DNA of 64,000 nucleotides from Spirochaetae bacterium HGW-Spirochaetae-3 (GTDB taxonomy: Bacteria > Spirochaetota > Spirochaetia > Treponematales > UBA12059): positions 124,001-188,000 of the forward strand of contig PGXV01000001.1 in the NCBI GenBank assembly GCA_002839315.1. The letters run 5' to 3'. How positions within the stretch are numbered: the stretch's first letter is position 1; each line of letters begins with the position of its first letter. The notes under the pieces are model-generated. The model searched no databases. It saw only the letters and a program-made list of their open reading frames with translations, and was not told where the DNA came from. The position numbers and the translations under genes are program-made. Positions 7,807 through 16,045 of this stretch are shown piece by piece.

Positions 7807-8890
7807 GCCGGTCGTCGTGGTCGGCGCCGGGCCCGCCGGCTTGTGCGCGGCCATCGAGCTGAAGAAGGCCGGGGCGCCCGTGATACTCCTCGACGAGAAC
7901 GACAAGCCTGGCGGCCAGCTCTTCAAGCAGATCCATAAATTCTTCGGGTCGCGCGAGCACAAGGCGGGTACGAGGGGCTTCACCATCGGAACGAGCCTCC
8001 TTGATGAGTCGTTGAAGCTCGGCATAGACGTCCGACTAGAGACGGAGGTCGTCGGCGTCGACCCCGGGCTGCGCGTCTGGGCCGTGCGGCAGCGCGCGAG
8101 CTCTGAGCTCATCGAGGCGTCTCGGCTCATCCTGGCTACGGGGGCAACGGAGAACGCGCTGTCGTTCCCCGGATGGACGCTGCCCGGCGTCATGACCGCC
8201 GGTTGCGCTCAGACGCTTATAAACGTCTACCGCGTGCTCCCGGGCAAGCGCGTGCTTATCATCGGCTCGGGAAATGTCGGCGTCATAGTCGGCTATCAGC
8301 TGATGCAGTCCGGCGCCGAGGTCGTAGGCATCGTCGAGGCGTTGCCGTCGCTTGGAGGCTACGGTGTCCATACGGCGAAGCTGGCCCGCGCTGGCGTCCC
8401 GTTCTATACCGGGACGACGGTCGTACGGGCGGAGGGAGTCGAGAGCCTCGAACGGGCGACCATAGCCCAGGTAGACGGTTCCTTCAAGCCGATCGCCTCT
8501 ACGGAACGGACTCTCGATGTCGATACCATCTGCCTGGCCGTCGGCCTGACGCCGTCGCTGGAGCTTTCGAGCCTGGCCGGCTGCCGCACCATATACGTGC
8601 CGGAGCTGGGCGGCAGGATGCCGCTGCACGACGAGTACATGCGGTCCAGCGTGCAGGAAGTCTACGTCGTGGGCGACACGGCGGGCGTGGAGGAAGCGAG
8701 CACGGCGATGGAAGAGGGGCGGCTCGCCGGCGTTCACGCCGCCTGGTCGCTCGGATACATGAGCGACGACGATATGAAAGAACGTGTGGACGAGACCAAG
8801 CAGCGTCTCAACGCGCTTCGCCAAGGCGTGTTCGGCCAGAAGCGCTTTAACGCGAAGGCGCGCATCATACAGGAGAGTCAACTACGATGA
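7793..8890 (+). CDS. NAD(P)/FAD-dependent oxidoreductase subunit (SoxA middle domain/HcnB type)
   Basis: 365 residues with two dinucleotide-binding motifs: VVVVGAGPAGLCAAIELKK at the N-terminus for FAD and VLIIGSGNVGVIVGYQLMQ near residue 160 for a second nucleotide. The closing motif VYVVGDTAGVEEASTAMEEG, near residue 290, completes the FAD site. It matches the pyridine-nucleotide-disulfide-type subunit of multi-component proline, hydroxyproline or sarcosine dehydrogenases. It would take electrons from the DAO-type subunit (4326) through the two [2Fe-2S] proteins. The stop overlaps the next start by ATGA. Confidence 0.85.
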   Translation: MEKHKPVVVVGAGPAGLCAAIELKKAGAPVILLDENDKPGGQLFKQIHKFFGSREHKAGTRGFTIGTSLLDESLKLGIDVRLETEVVGVDPGLRVWAVRQRASSELIEASRLILATGATENALSFPGWTLPGVMTAGCAQTLINVYRVLPGKRVLIIGSGNVGVIVGYQLMQSGAEVVGIVEALPSLGGYGVHTAKLARAGVPFYTGTTVVRAEGVESLERATIAQVDGSFKPIASTERTLDVDTICLAVGLTPSLELSSLAGCRTIYVPELGGRMPLHDEYMRSSVQEVYVVGDTAGVEEASTAMEEGRLAGVHAAWSLGYMSDDDMKERVDETKQRLNALRQGVFGQKRFNAKARIIQESQLR

Positions 8891-9396
8891 GCGCTACCGA
8901 AAGATACTTGAAGACCAAGGGGGCGCCGTCCCTGGCCGAGCTCGAGGCCGTCGGCATGCTTCCCAAGCTCGAGGACCTGGCGCGCGGCGCGTGCCTGTGC
9001 ATAGAGTGCGTCGAGGAAATTCCCTGCAATCCATGCGAGACGAGCTGCCCTAACGGGGCTATAAAGGTAGGCGACCCTATTACGAACCTTCCGGTTATCG
9101 ACCGGGAGAAGTGCACCGCCTGCGGGCTGTGCATACCGTCCTGCCCGGGGCTCGCTATTACGATGAAGCGGGTGCAAGGCGATAGGGCCACTATCCGCTT
9201 CCCGTGGGAGTACGTGCCCGTGCCGGTCGTAGGCGACGAAGTGGAGATGGTCGACAGGCTCGGCAACGTCGTCTGCCCGGGTAAGGTCATAGGCGTCAAC
9301 GCCGCGGCCAGGAACGACCGGACGCTCGTCGTCGGCGCGGAGTTCGCGGCGGAGCACGTGCTGTCGGTCATATCGATGAAACGGAAACGAAGCTAG
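8887..9396 (+). CDS. 4Fe-4S ferredoxin-type electron-transfer subunit
   Basis: 169 residues. Two cysteine groups are visible: CLCIECVEEIPCNPCETSCP (residues about 36-55, an unusual enlarged group) and the standard CTACGLCIPSCPG (about 77-89). The C-terminal third resembles a small beta domain (VVGDEVEMVDRLGNVVCPGKV) of unknown role. It is the last gene of the operon and overlaps its predecessor by 4 bp. It is probably the exit point for electrons to a soluble ferredoxin or membrane carrier. Confidence 0.8.
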   Translation: MSATERYLKTKGAPSLAELEAVGMLPKLEDLARGACLCIECVEEIPCNPCETSCPNGAIKVGDPITNLPVIDREKCTACGLCIPSCPGLAITMKRVQGDRATIRFPWEYVPVPVVGDEVEMVDRLGNVVCPGKVIGVNAAARNDRTLVVGAEFAAEHVLSVISMKRKRS

Positions 9397-9426
9397 GAAA
9401 CGGGAACAACGGGCGGCTCGGGATGC

Positions 9427-10200
9427 TCAGCGTTTCCACGGAAACAGGAGATCCCCGAGCCCTCGTTCCCCGAGCGCCTCCCTGTCGTCGGCGAGCAGCT
9501 CCGGCCACGGCGTACGCCCCGGCTTGCCTTCTCCGGTACGTCCCGCGACCCAGCGCATCCTATGCAGCCTCAGCCGCGTCGCCTCGCACGATACGAGGAC
9601 GGCCGCCGAGGGGCCGGGTAGCAGGAACGCGACGATCGGCGACAACGCCACGCACAGCGCGCCGTCGATGGCCGACGCGAGCGCGAAGAACGGCGCGTCC
9701 ATGAACAGCAGGAATGAGGTTTTCAGCGTGTCCGAGAAATCGCCGCCGCGCGCGGCTTTCAGCGGCAGGAAGTACTGCAGCGTCAGCCAGATGCCTACGA
9801 ACAGCCAGAACGCGAGGCTGGACGCGAAGAGCCCGAGGAAGCCGCCGATGGACGCGTAGAACGGGAACGCCACCGAGGCGAGGAGCACGGTGGCGGCGAC
9901 GACCGCGCCCAGCTGCAGGCCCGGGGCCCATCCGGCCGCGAAGGCCGCCTTTACGTCATCGAGCCGGACGGTCTTGAATTCCGCTACGCGCCATAGCGCG
10001 TGCGCGGCGACCGACCACCATACCGATCCGGCGGCGGCGGCGATAGCCAATCCGGCTACGGCGAGCGCAGGGGAGCCCGATAGGGAGGGAAGCCATACCC
10101 CGACGCCGACTATAGCGAGGAAGGCTCCGTTGAAGCCGGCGAGCGCCAGCATATTGTCCCAGCCGTCGTAGAAGCTTTTCTTCAGGAAGAACTTGAGCAT
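9427..10200 (-). CDS. polytopic membrane protein of unknown function
   Basis: 257 residues with about six hydrophobic segments and a basic C-terminal tail (WVAGRTGEGKPGRT). I do not recognise a specific family with certainty; the overall look (short soluble N-terminus FFLKKSFYDGWDN followed by paired helices) is reminiscent of small DUF624/YesL-type membrane proteins that accompany sugar ABC transporters. I chose the ATG ending at 10200; a longer reading to 10278 would place a perfect palindrome (10238-10273) in the coding sequence. It is divergent from the sugar ABC operon, which supports an associated role, but this is only context. Confidence 0.55.
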   Translation of the reverse strand: MLKFFLKKSFYDGWDNMLALAGFNGAFLAIVGVGVWLPSLSGSPALAVAGLAIAAAAGSVWWSVAAHALWRVAEFKTVRLDDVKAAFAAGWAPGLQLGAVVAATVLLASVAFPFYASIGGFLGLFASSLAFWLFVGIWLTLQYFLPLKAARGGDFSDTLKTSFLLFMDAPFFALASAIDGALCVALSPIVAFLLPGPSAAVLVSCEATRLRLHRMRWVAGRTGEGKPGRTPWPELLADDREALGERGLGDLLFPWKR

Positions 10201-10237
10201 CGTTAGAGATATAGCAGGCAACAGCCATATTGGCAAG

Positions 10238-10273
10238 GCTATGCCGGTATTCCGAACATAATACCGGCATAGC
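10238..10273. promoter_or_regulatory. 14-bp palindrome in a divergent promoter region
   Basis: GCTATGCCGGTATT (10238-10251) is perfectly repeated in inverse at 10260-10273 with an 8-nt spacer. It sits between the leftward membrane protein gene and the rightward ABC binding-protein gene. It may be an operator for a dimeric or tetrameric regulator, or an RNA hairpin in one of the leaders. Confidence 0.6.
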
Positions 10274-10336
10274 GGCATTGCGGGGATCGTGGAACGCTTC
10301 GATCATAGTCTACGAAGTTATCCATAGGAGGATTCC

Positions 10337-11635
10337 ATGAAACGTCTCGTAGCGATTCTGCTCGCCGTCGCTCTCGTAGCGCCCGCGTTCGCTCAGGCTC
10401 CGACCGTATCCGCCCTCAAGGGGAAGAAGGTCGAAATCGTCATCTGGACCCATGAGGACTCGGCGAGGACCGCCCTGGAGAAGCGCCTGATCGATGAATT
10501 CATCAAGGCCAATCCGAGCGTTACCGTCAACTACGTCACCTACCCGTCAGGCAAGATCAAGGATATCGTCGTAGCCGGCTTCGCCGCCAACGCCGGTCCC
10601 GATATCTTCAACCTGGAGATATTCGAGGAGTACCAGTTCATCGATAACGGCCGCGTGGCCCCGGTGGATTACAAGGCCGCCGGCTTCAGGAACATGAAGG
10701 ACATGCAGGCCAAGTACATGGCCGGCATGCTGGACCCGGTAATCGAAGGCGGCAAGATCTACGGCATGCCCCTCGAGCTGACCAACTGGGCGATGTACCT
10801 AAACAAGAAGATCTTCCGCGACGCAGGGCTCGATCCCATGAAGGATTATCCCAAGACCTGGGAAGACGTGATGGCCGTATCCGAGAAGATCGTCAAGCGC
10901 GACGGCCAGATCATCACCCGCCGCGGCTTCGACTTCCGCTATCCGTACTACCTGACATCGGTCGTGCCCATGGTCGAGCAGCTCGGAGGGGAGCTCGTAT
11001 CTAAGGACGGCAAGTCCGTGATCACCGGCGACGCCGCGTGGCTCAAGGTCCTTAATTACTTCAGGGATTTCGGCCCGAACGGAAAGAACCTCGGGTCGCC
11101 GACCTATACCGCCGCCCGCAAGGTCTTCGACAACGACAAGAACGAGATCGCTATGTCGCTTTCCGGCCTGTATCAGGAAGCCCGCATGAAGGGCGCTAAC
11201 CCCGCGTTCTACGACTCCGGCGAATGGATGGTCGTGCCGTATCCGCAGTGGAAGGACGCCGTCAGGAAGGTGCCGAACAACTACTACGGCCATTACTACA
11301 TGGTCAACGCGCAGTCTCCCAAGCTCGACCAGCAGGCCGCGTGGGCCCTACTCGGCTACATGCTACAGCACGGCGAGGAATACCTCGACAAGGTGGCTAT
11401 CGTCCAGCCGACCAAGGCGCTGTTCGATTCCAAGACCTTCAAGGATACGCCGTATTCCGACGTCTTCGCCAAGGACATGGCCGACGGTCATATCGTCTAC
11501 TACGGCGCCGCGAGCTCTAAGATCGAGTCTCTGCTCAAGGAGGCCTTCGAGTCGGTGATGCTGTCCGGCGTCGAGCCCGCCAAGGCCCTCGACAAGCTGC
11601 GCCGCGACACCAAGGCCGCCCTCGAGGATATCTGA
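10337..11635 (+). CDS. carbohydrate ABC transporter solute-binding protein (family 1)
   Basis: 432 residues. The signal peptide MKRLVAILLAVALVAPAFA is followed by a mature protein with the family 1 sugar-binding layout: VEIVIWTHEDSARTALEKRL, the GPDIFNLEIFEEYQFID domain-one segment, IYGMPLELTNWAMYLNKKIF and GLDPMKDYPKTWEDVMAVSEK. It captures a sugar or oligosaccharide in the periplasm for the permeases at 11781 and 12689. The ATG follows TAGGAGG with good spacing. No cysteine lipobox is seen. No ATP-binding subunit is encoded in the window, so a shared MsiK-like ATPase elsewhere is likely. Confidence 0.9.
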   Translation: MKRLVAILLAVALVAPAFAQAPTVSALKGKKVEIVIWTHEDSARTALEKRLIDEFIKANPSVTVNYVTYPSGKIKDIVVAGFAANAGPDIFNLEIFEEYQFIDNGRVAPVDYKAAGFRNMKDMQAKYMAGMLDPVIEGGKIYGMPLELTNWAMYLNKKIFRDAGLDPMKDYPKTWEDVMAVSEKIVKRDGQIITRRGFDFRYPYYLTSVVPMVEQLGGELVSKDGKSVITGDAAWLKVLNYFRDFGPNGKNLGSPTYTAARKVFDNDKNEIAMSLSGLYQEARMKGANPAFYDSGEWMVVPYPQWKDAVRKVPNNYYGHYYMVNAQSPKLDQQAAWALLGYMLQHGEEYLDKVAIVQPTKALFDSKTFKDTPYSDVFAKDMADGHIVYYGAASSKIESLLKEAFESVMLSGVEPAKALDKLRRDTKAALEDI

Positions 11636-11637
11636 TA

Positions 11638-11714
11638 GAGGAAGTGTGAGTGGGGGAAGTGTGAGTGCGAGGATACGCTATCTTCCACTCACACTCACAC
11701 TCACACATTTTTTC
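11638..11714 (+). terminator. large repeat-containing hairpin with T-run (attenuator/terminator)
   Basis: The nonamer GTGTGAGTG occurs twice (11644-11652, 11659-11667) and is answered by overlapping CACTCACAC copies between 11686 and 11706. The arms can fold in more than one register around a CGC loop. A T-run (11708-11713) follows. It lies between binding protein and permease, so it probably lowers transcription into the permease genes. Confidence 0.65.
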
Positions 11715-11780
11715 CGTGATCTCTCGCATGCAATCCATTACCATTGACTGCGCAACGATATTACCCCCGGAGGTGCTTCC

Positions 11781-12692
11781 ATGAAACCGCGCGAATCCGC
11801 GGGCGGCCTCGAGCGGAACAGGGCGAGGTGGGGTTGGGCCTTCGTGGCGCCCGGGCTCGTTTTCTTCTCGATATTCTCGTTCTACCCGATGCTCAACGCC
11901 ATCTGGACGAGCTTCTTCAACAAGAGGCTCCTCTCCCTTAAGGCTCCCAAATTCATAGGGCTACAGAATTACCAGCGCGTGCTGATGTCCGAGGATTTCT
12001 GGAATTCGGCGCGGGCGACCGCCACGTTCACCGTCGGCGTCTTCGTACCGCTGTTCTTCCTGAGCCTGCTCTTCGCGACCCTTATAACGTCCATGAAACG
12101 CGGGAAAAGGCTGGCCCAGGCCGCGCTATACTCTCCCGCGGTGCTATCGTCCGTCGTCGCGGCCCTCATCTGGCTCCTGATGCTCGATCCGCGAGGCCTG
12201 GCCAACCAGTTCGTCAACTGGGTCGGCTCGACTCCAGGCATCGACCATCGATGGCTCTCGGACGGGTGGATGGTCCAGGTCTCGACGATGATAGTCTACG
12301 TATGGAAGTACCTCGGATACTTCACGATCCTGTTCATAACGGGAATCGGCAAGATACCCGATTCGGTCAACGAGGCGGCCCTGATGGACGGAGCCGGTCC
12401 CTTCCGACGCTTCTTCTCCATTACGCTACCGCTCCTACGGCCCACGACGGTGCTCGTCTCGGTGATGATACTGATACAGTGCATGAAGACGTTCAGCACG
12501 CAGTATCTGTTCACGCAGAGCGGCGCTCCGCTCGCTCCCGTAAACGTTATAACCCTGAATATCTATAATACCGCGATGCGGGACCTGAATATCGGCAAGG
12601 CGAGCGTGATGAGCACGCTCCTGTTCCTGTTGATGTTAGGCCTGACCTGGATTCAGCTGCGCGTATCCAAGAAAGACGAGGCCGAGCTATGA
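11781..12692 (+). CDS. carbohydrate ABC transporter permease, MalF/UgpA type
   Basis: 303 residues with six predicted membrane helices. The N-terminus (WGWAFVAPGLVFFSIFSFYPM) and the EAALMDGAGPFRRFFSITLPLL segment near residue 210 are the family pattern; the latter contains the EAA loop that docks on the ATPase. With the partner at 12689 it forms the sugar channel. A Shine-Dalgarno GGAGG lies before the ATG. The last four bases overlap the next start (ATGA). Confidence 0.9.
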   Translation: MKPRESAGGLERNRARWGWAFVAPGLVFFSIFSFYPMLNAIWTSFFNKRLLSLKAPKFIGLQNYQRVLMSEDFWNSARATATFTVGVFVPLFFLSLLFATLITSMKRGKRLAQAALYSPAVLSSVVAALIWLLMLDPRGLANQFVNWVGSTPGIDHRWLSDGWMVQVSTMIVYVWKYLGYFTILFITGIGKIPDSVNEAALMDGAGPFRRFFSITLPLLRPTTVLVSVMILIQCMKTFSTQYLFTQSGAPLAPVNVITLNIYNTAMRDLNIGKASVMSTLLFLLMLGLTWIQLRVSKKDEAEL

Positions 12693-13543
12693 TCGGCGCC
12701 AACAAGCTGCGCGACGGGGCCGGTTCCGCCGCGAGGACCGTCATCATAGTCGCTTCATGCGTCTTCGTGCTCGTACCGCTCGCATTCATGCTCGGCTCGT
12801 CGCTTATGCCGGCGATGGACATAATGCGGATGCCCTACAGGTGGATCCCGGAGACGTGGAAGCCGGCGAACTACCTGCGCGCGCTCGCGGGCAACGACGG
12901 ATCGTGGATGTACCTGCGCAATATCCTTAACTCGGTGATAGTCTCGACGACGATAGCCGCGTCCACGGTGCTCCTGTCGTCGCTCGTCGGCTACGGCCTC
13001 GCCAAATTCCGCTTCAAGGGACGCGACGCGGTGTTCATGGCCATCATGGGCACGATGATGATCCCGTTCGAGACGGTGATGATCCCGCTGTACCTGATCG
13101 TCGTCAAGGCGGGCATGCAGAATACCTACGCGGGCCTCATCGTGCCGTTCCTGATGAACGCGTTCGGCGTGTTCATCATGCGGCAGTACCTGATAACCTT
13201 CCCCGACGAGATGCTCGACGCGGCCCGTATAGACGGCTGCTCCGAGCCCAGGATATTCTGGGATATAGTGTTCAGGAATTCCGGGCCGGCCGCGGCGACG
13301 CTCGCCGTCCTGTCGTTCAGGCAGCAATGGGATAATCTCCTCTGGCCGCTCCTCGTGGCCCAGGAGGAGAAGATGAAGACGATACCGGCGTACATCGTCA
13401 AGTTCACCGCCGAGAAGCACGCGGACGAAGGGGCGATGATGGCCGTCGCCGTCATCGCGTCGCTACCGGTCTTCATCATGTTCTTCTCGCTCTCGAAATA
13501 CTTCCTGGGAGGTTCGGCCGTCTATCAGGCCGGTAAGGAATGA
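12689..13543 (+). CDS. carbohydrate ABC transporter permease, MalG/UgpE type
   Basis: 284 residues, six membrane helices, with the MalG-type start (FVLVPLAFMLGSSLM) and the conserved EMLDAARIDGCSEPRIFWDIVF loop that contacts the ATPase. It pairs with the permease at 11781. The first codons overlap the previous gene (ATGA), and its stop overlaps the HAD gene start, so the three genes are translationally coupled. Confidence 0.9.
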   Translation: MIGANKLRDGAGSAARTVIIVASCVFVLVPLAFMLGSSLMPAMDIMRMPYRWIPETWKPANYLRALAGNDGSWMYLRNILNSVIVSTTIAASTVLLSSLVGYGLAKFRFKGRDAVFMAIMGTMMIPFETVMIPLYLIVVKAGMQNTYAGLIVPFLMNAFGVFIMRQYLITFPDEMLDAARIDGCSEPRIFWDIVFRNSGPAAATLAVLSFRQQWDNLLWPLLVAQEEKMKTIPAYIVKFTAEKHADEGAMMAVAVIASLPVFIMFFSLSKYFLGGSAVYQAGKE

Positions 13544-14142
13544 TGCTGTATATATTCGATATGGGCGGCGTCCTGGTACGATCCTTCGACGTGATACCGG
13601 CGGCCGCCCGCCTGAGCGGCATGTCAGAGCCCGACTTCAGGCGATTCGCCGCGGCGGATATGGACGCCCTGATGGTCGGGAGCATGGGCGCGGACGAGTA
13701 CTGGTCCAGGTTCTCGGCGGCCTCTGGCGCGACGGTGCCGGAGGACTACTGGTCGACGCTGTTCGCGCCCGAGCTCGATCCCGCGGTCGAGCGGCTGATA
13801 CGCGGGCTCCGCGAGGAGAACCGCGTCGTCAGCGGAACGAATACCGTAGCCTGCCATTACGGGTACCTCGAGTCACGCGGTATGTACGGCTGCTTCGACG
13901 CGGTCTACGCGTCGCACCTGATGGGGCTATGCAAGCCGGATCCGTCGTTCTGGCTGGAGATACTGCGGGCCGAGGGGCGAGACCCGGAGGACGCGTTCTT
14001 CATCGACGACATGGAAGAGAACGTAGCGGTCGCAAGGGGTCTGGGCATACGCTCGCACCTGTTCCGGGACGCGGAGTCGCTTGAGACGGCGCTCGAAGAG
14101 GAGCCGGAAGTAGCGATAGCGAGACCGAGGACGGGCGGGTGA
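13540..14142 (+). CDS. HAD-superfamily sugar-phosphate phosphatase, YihX-like
   Basis: 200 residues. MMLYIFDMGGVLV is motif I; as in the YihX alpha-D-glucose-1-phosphate phosphatase group the second Asp of the usual DxD is Gly. SGTNTVACH fits motif II, LCKPDPSFW motif III (lysine) and FFIDDMEENVAVARGLG motif IV. Placement in a sugar-uptake operon suggests dephosphorylation of an imported or intermediate sugar phosphate. Start overlaps the permease stop; its own stop overlaps the next start (GTGA). Confidence 0.75.
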   Translation: MMLYIFDMGGVLVRSFDVIPAAARLSGMSEPDFRRFAAADMDALMVGSMGADEYWSRFSAASGATVPEDYWSTLFAPELDPAVERLIRGLREENRVVSGTNTVACHYGYLESRGMYGCFDAVYASHLMGLCKPDPSFWLEILRAEGRDPEDAFFIDDMEENVAVARGLGIRSHLFRDAESLETALEEEPEVAIARPRTGG

Positions 14143-15215
14143 TATTCGATAGAGCCTCGCCGGCGGCTGCGACGCTTGCCGCCGCGATCCTGTCGATCGC
14201 CGCGGCCCTGTCCTCGTGCGCGCCCGAGCGGGTCGTGGAGGCGGAAGCCGATCTCGTCGTCTATTCATCGCATCCGGCGGATCTCGCCAAGACGATCGTA
14301 GACGAATTCAGGGAACGTACCGGCTCGCGGGTGCGCATCGTCTCGGACGGTACCGGCGCGCTGCTCGAGCGGCTCGCCAGCGGAGAAGGCGACGACGCCG
14401 ACGTGCTATGGGGCGGCGGAGCCGAGAGCCTGGTCGCGAATATAAATCTTTTCGAGGCGTACCTATCCCCGGAACGCTCCGCGATACCCGCGAGCCTGCG
14501 CGACGAGGCGGGCTACTGGACGGGCTTCACCGTATTGCCCATGGTCATAATCTATAATGCCAGGCTCGTTCCCGAGTCGGTGGCTCCCAGTCGATGGTCG
14601 GACCTCTTGAACCCGGCCTTAGCCGGCAGCGTCGCCTTCGCCGATCCTGCGACATCGGGTAGCTCGTATACCATACTACGCACGATGCTCGTCGCAGGAC
14701 GCGCCGCCGTCGCAGGACGCGCCGCCGTCGCAGGAAGTAGCGAAACGGACCCCGCGGATGAAGCCGCATGGCGCCTGGTCGAGCGATTCGTAGGAGCCAT
14801 CGGCGGCAGTCCGTTGGACGAGTCGGCGCAGGTGTACCGCGGAGTGGCGTCTGGAGAATACCTCGCCGGCGTGACCTACGAGAACGCCGGGGCCGAATCG
14901 CGGCGCCTCGGTTCCGACGTCAGGCTGGTCTACCCGGCCGACGGCACCTCGGCCGTACCGGACGGCGTGGCGATACTGCGAGGCGCGCCGCATGCGGAAG
15001 CCGCCAGGAAATTCGTCGATTTCGTTCTCGGATCCGACGTGGCGGGCGTAGTCGCCGCGAGGTTCGGGCGACGCTCGGCGCGACGAGACGCGCCGGTACC
15101 CGATGGCTTGCCGCCCTTCGAATCGATTCGCCTGCTAGACTATGACTTCGACGCCGCCGTCTCTCATAGAAAGGCGACGATAGAGCGATTCGCCGACCTG
15201 ACCTCGACGTTCTAA
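14139..15215 (+). CDS. ferric/phosphonate-type ABC solute-binding lipoprotein
   Basis: 358 residues from a GTG that overlaps the HAD stop (GTGA). The signal region ends in a lipobox LSSC (Cys near residue 27). The mature part matches the iron(III)/2-aminoethylphosphonate/PgtC binding group: LVVYSSHPADLAKTIVDEF, then RIVSDGTGALLERL, DADVLWGGGAESL and YWTGFTVLPMVIIYN. It is a second binding protein in an operon that already begins with a sugar-binding protein, so it may serve sensing by the adjacent kinase rather than transport; that is inference. An 18-bp tandem repeat encodes VAGRAA twice at 14691-14735. The end overlaps the response-regulator gene tail-to-tail by 4 bp. Confidence 0.8.
   Translation: MIFDRASPAAATLAAAILSIAAALSSCAPERVVEAEADLVVYSSHPADLAKTIVDEFRERTGSRVRIVSDGTGALLERLASGEGDDADVLWGGGAESLVANINLFEAYLSPERSAIPASLRDEAGYWTGFTVLPMVIIYNARLVPESVAPSRWSDLLNPALAGSVAFADPATSGSSYTILRTMLVAGRAAVAGRAAVAGSSETDPADEAAWRLVERFVGAIGGSPLDESAQVYRGVASGEYLAGVTYENAGAESRRLGSDVRLVYPADGTSAVPDGVAILRGAPHAEAARKFVDFVLGSDVAGVVAARFGRRSARRDAPVPDGLPPFESIRLLDYDFDAAVSHRKATIERFADLTSTF
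14691..14735 (+). repeat. 18-bp tandem repeat inside a coding sequence
   Basis: Two full copies of an 18-bp unit (14691-14708, 14709-14726) plus a 9-bp partial third copy. The unit starts GTCGCAGGACG and keeps the reading frame, encoding repeated VAGRAA in the binding-protein gene. Confidence 0.9.
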
Positions 15216-16045
15216 TCGTCCGTATTCCGTCCTTCGCCGCCTGCCTGAGGTATCCGCCCATGCCTGAATTCGCTCGGGGTCATACCCACGACTCGCCTGA
15301 AGAGAGTGCTGAAGTAGCGGGCATCCTTGTACCCCGAAAGATCGGCTACCTCTCCTATTCGTACGGACGGATCGCGTAACAGCTCCATCGCCCGCTTCAT
15401 GCGAAGCCGCGTAAGGTATTCGTTGAAGGTGAGGCCCGTCGCGCGCTTGAGGAGCCGTGAAAGATGGTCTCCCGAGATGCCTATGCGCTCGGCCACCGAA
15501 TCGGCCGAGAGGTCTACGACGAAGCGATCCTGCAAGTCGGCTATCGCGGCCTCCACGTACTCGTCGCCGGAATCGATCATCCGGTCCCGTGTCAGGTCGC
15601 GGAGCAGGCCGAAGGCCCTGTCGGTCGCCGCCGCCCTCTCGAGCCCGGCGAGGTGCTCGAGCTCGTCCGCCCGCCTGGCCGCGCGCCGCATGGCGTCCTC
15701 GAGTTCCGCGTCGTCGATCGGCTTGATGAGATAATCGAAGGCCCCGAGCCTGACGGCCTCTCGCGCGTACTCGAAGTCGGCGTGGCCCGATACGATTATG
15801 AACAGGGGCCGCGCGGACGGTTCGAGCTCGTTCCCCGCCTTGCGCATCAGCGACATGCCGTCGAGGCCAGGCATGCGTATATCGGTTACCACGACCTCGG
15901 CCCGGCGCTCTACAATCAGGTCCCACGCCTGGGCGCCGTCTTCCGCGGCGCCGACGAGCATATAGCCCCATCGTTCCCAGGGGACGGTCGTCTCGAGCTC
16001 GCGCCTGGCGAGTTCCTCGTCCTCGGCTACGAGGAGGCGTCTCAT
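15212..16045 (-). CDS. response regulator, YesN/AraC type
   Basis: 277 residues. The receiver domain (1-120) has the acidic pair in LLVAEDEELARRE, the phospho-acceptor Asp in VVVTDIRMPGLDG, and Lys in FDYLIKPID. The C-terminal ~100 residues are an AraC helix-turn-helix: VAERIGISGDHLSRLLKRAT followed by IGEVADLSGYKDARYFSTLF. It is encoded with the kinase upstream (start overlaps its stop by ATGA). Such pairs usually control adjacent sugar-transport genes, here the converging ABC operon 10337-15215. Confidence 0.9.
   Translation of the reverse strand: MRRLLVAEDEELARRELETTVPWERWGYMLVGAAEDGAQAWDLIVERRAEVVVTDIRMPGLDGMSLMRKAGNELEPSARPLFIIVSGHADFEYAREAVRLGAFDYLIKPIDDAELEDAMRRAARRADELEHLAGLERAAATDRAFGLLRDLTRDRMIDSGDEYVEAAIADLQDRFVVDLSADSVAERIGISGDHLSRLLKRATGLTFNEYLTRLRMKRAMELLRDPSVRIGEVADLSGYKDARYFSTLFRRVVGMTPSEFRHGRIPQAGGEGRNTDD

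Noticed and set aside
7793-8890. Hydrogen cyanide synthase (HcnABC) reading of the flavin/iron-sulfur genes
   Set aside because: The subunits resemble HcnA, HcnB and HcnC, but the extra BFD protein, ferredoxin and DapA-family enzyme plus an amino-acid-type transporter fit an amine catabolic operon much better.
9397-9426. Terminator between the operon end and the convergent membrane protein gene
   Set aside because: Only a very short GTTTCC/GGAAAC pairing extending into the minus-strand gene is visible, with no T-run.
11638-11714. CRISPR-like short repeats
   Set aside because: The GTGTGAGTG copies are 9 bp, closely packed and complementary to following copies, so they form a hairpin and not a spaced repeat array.
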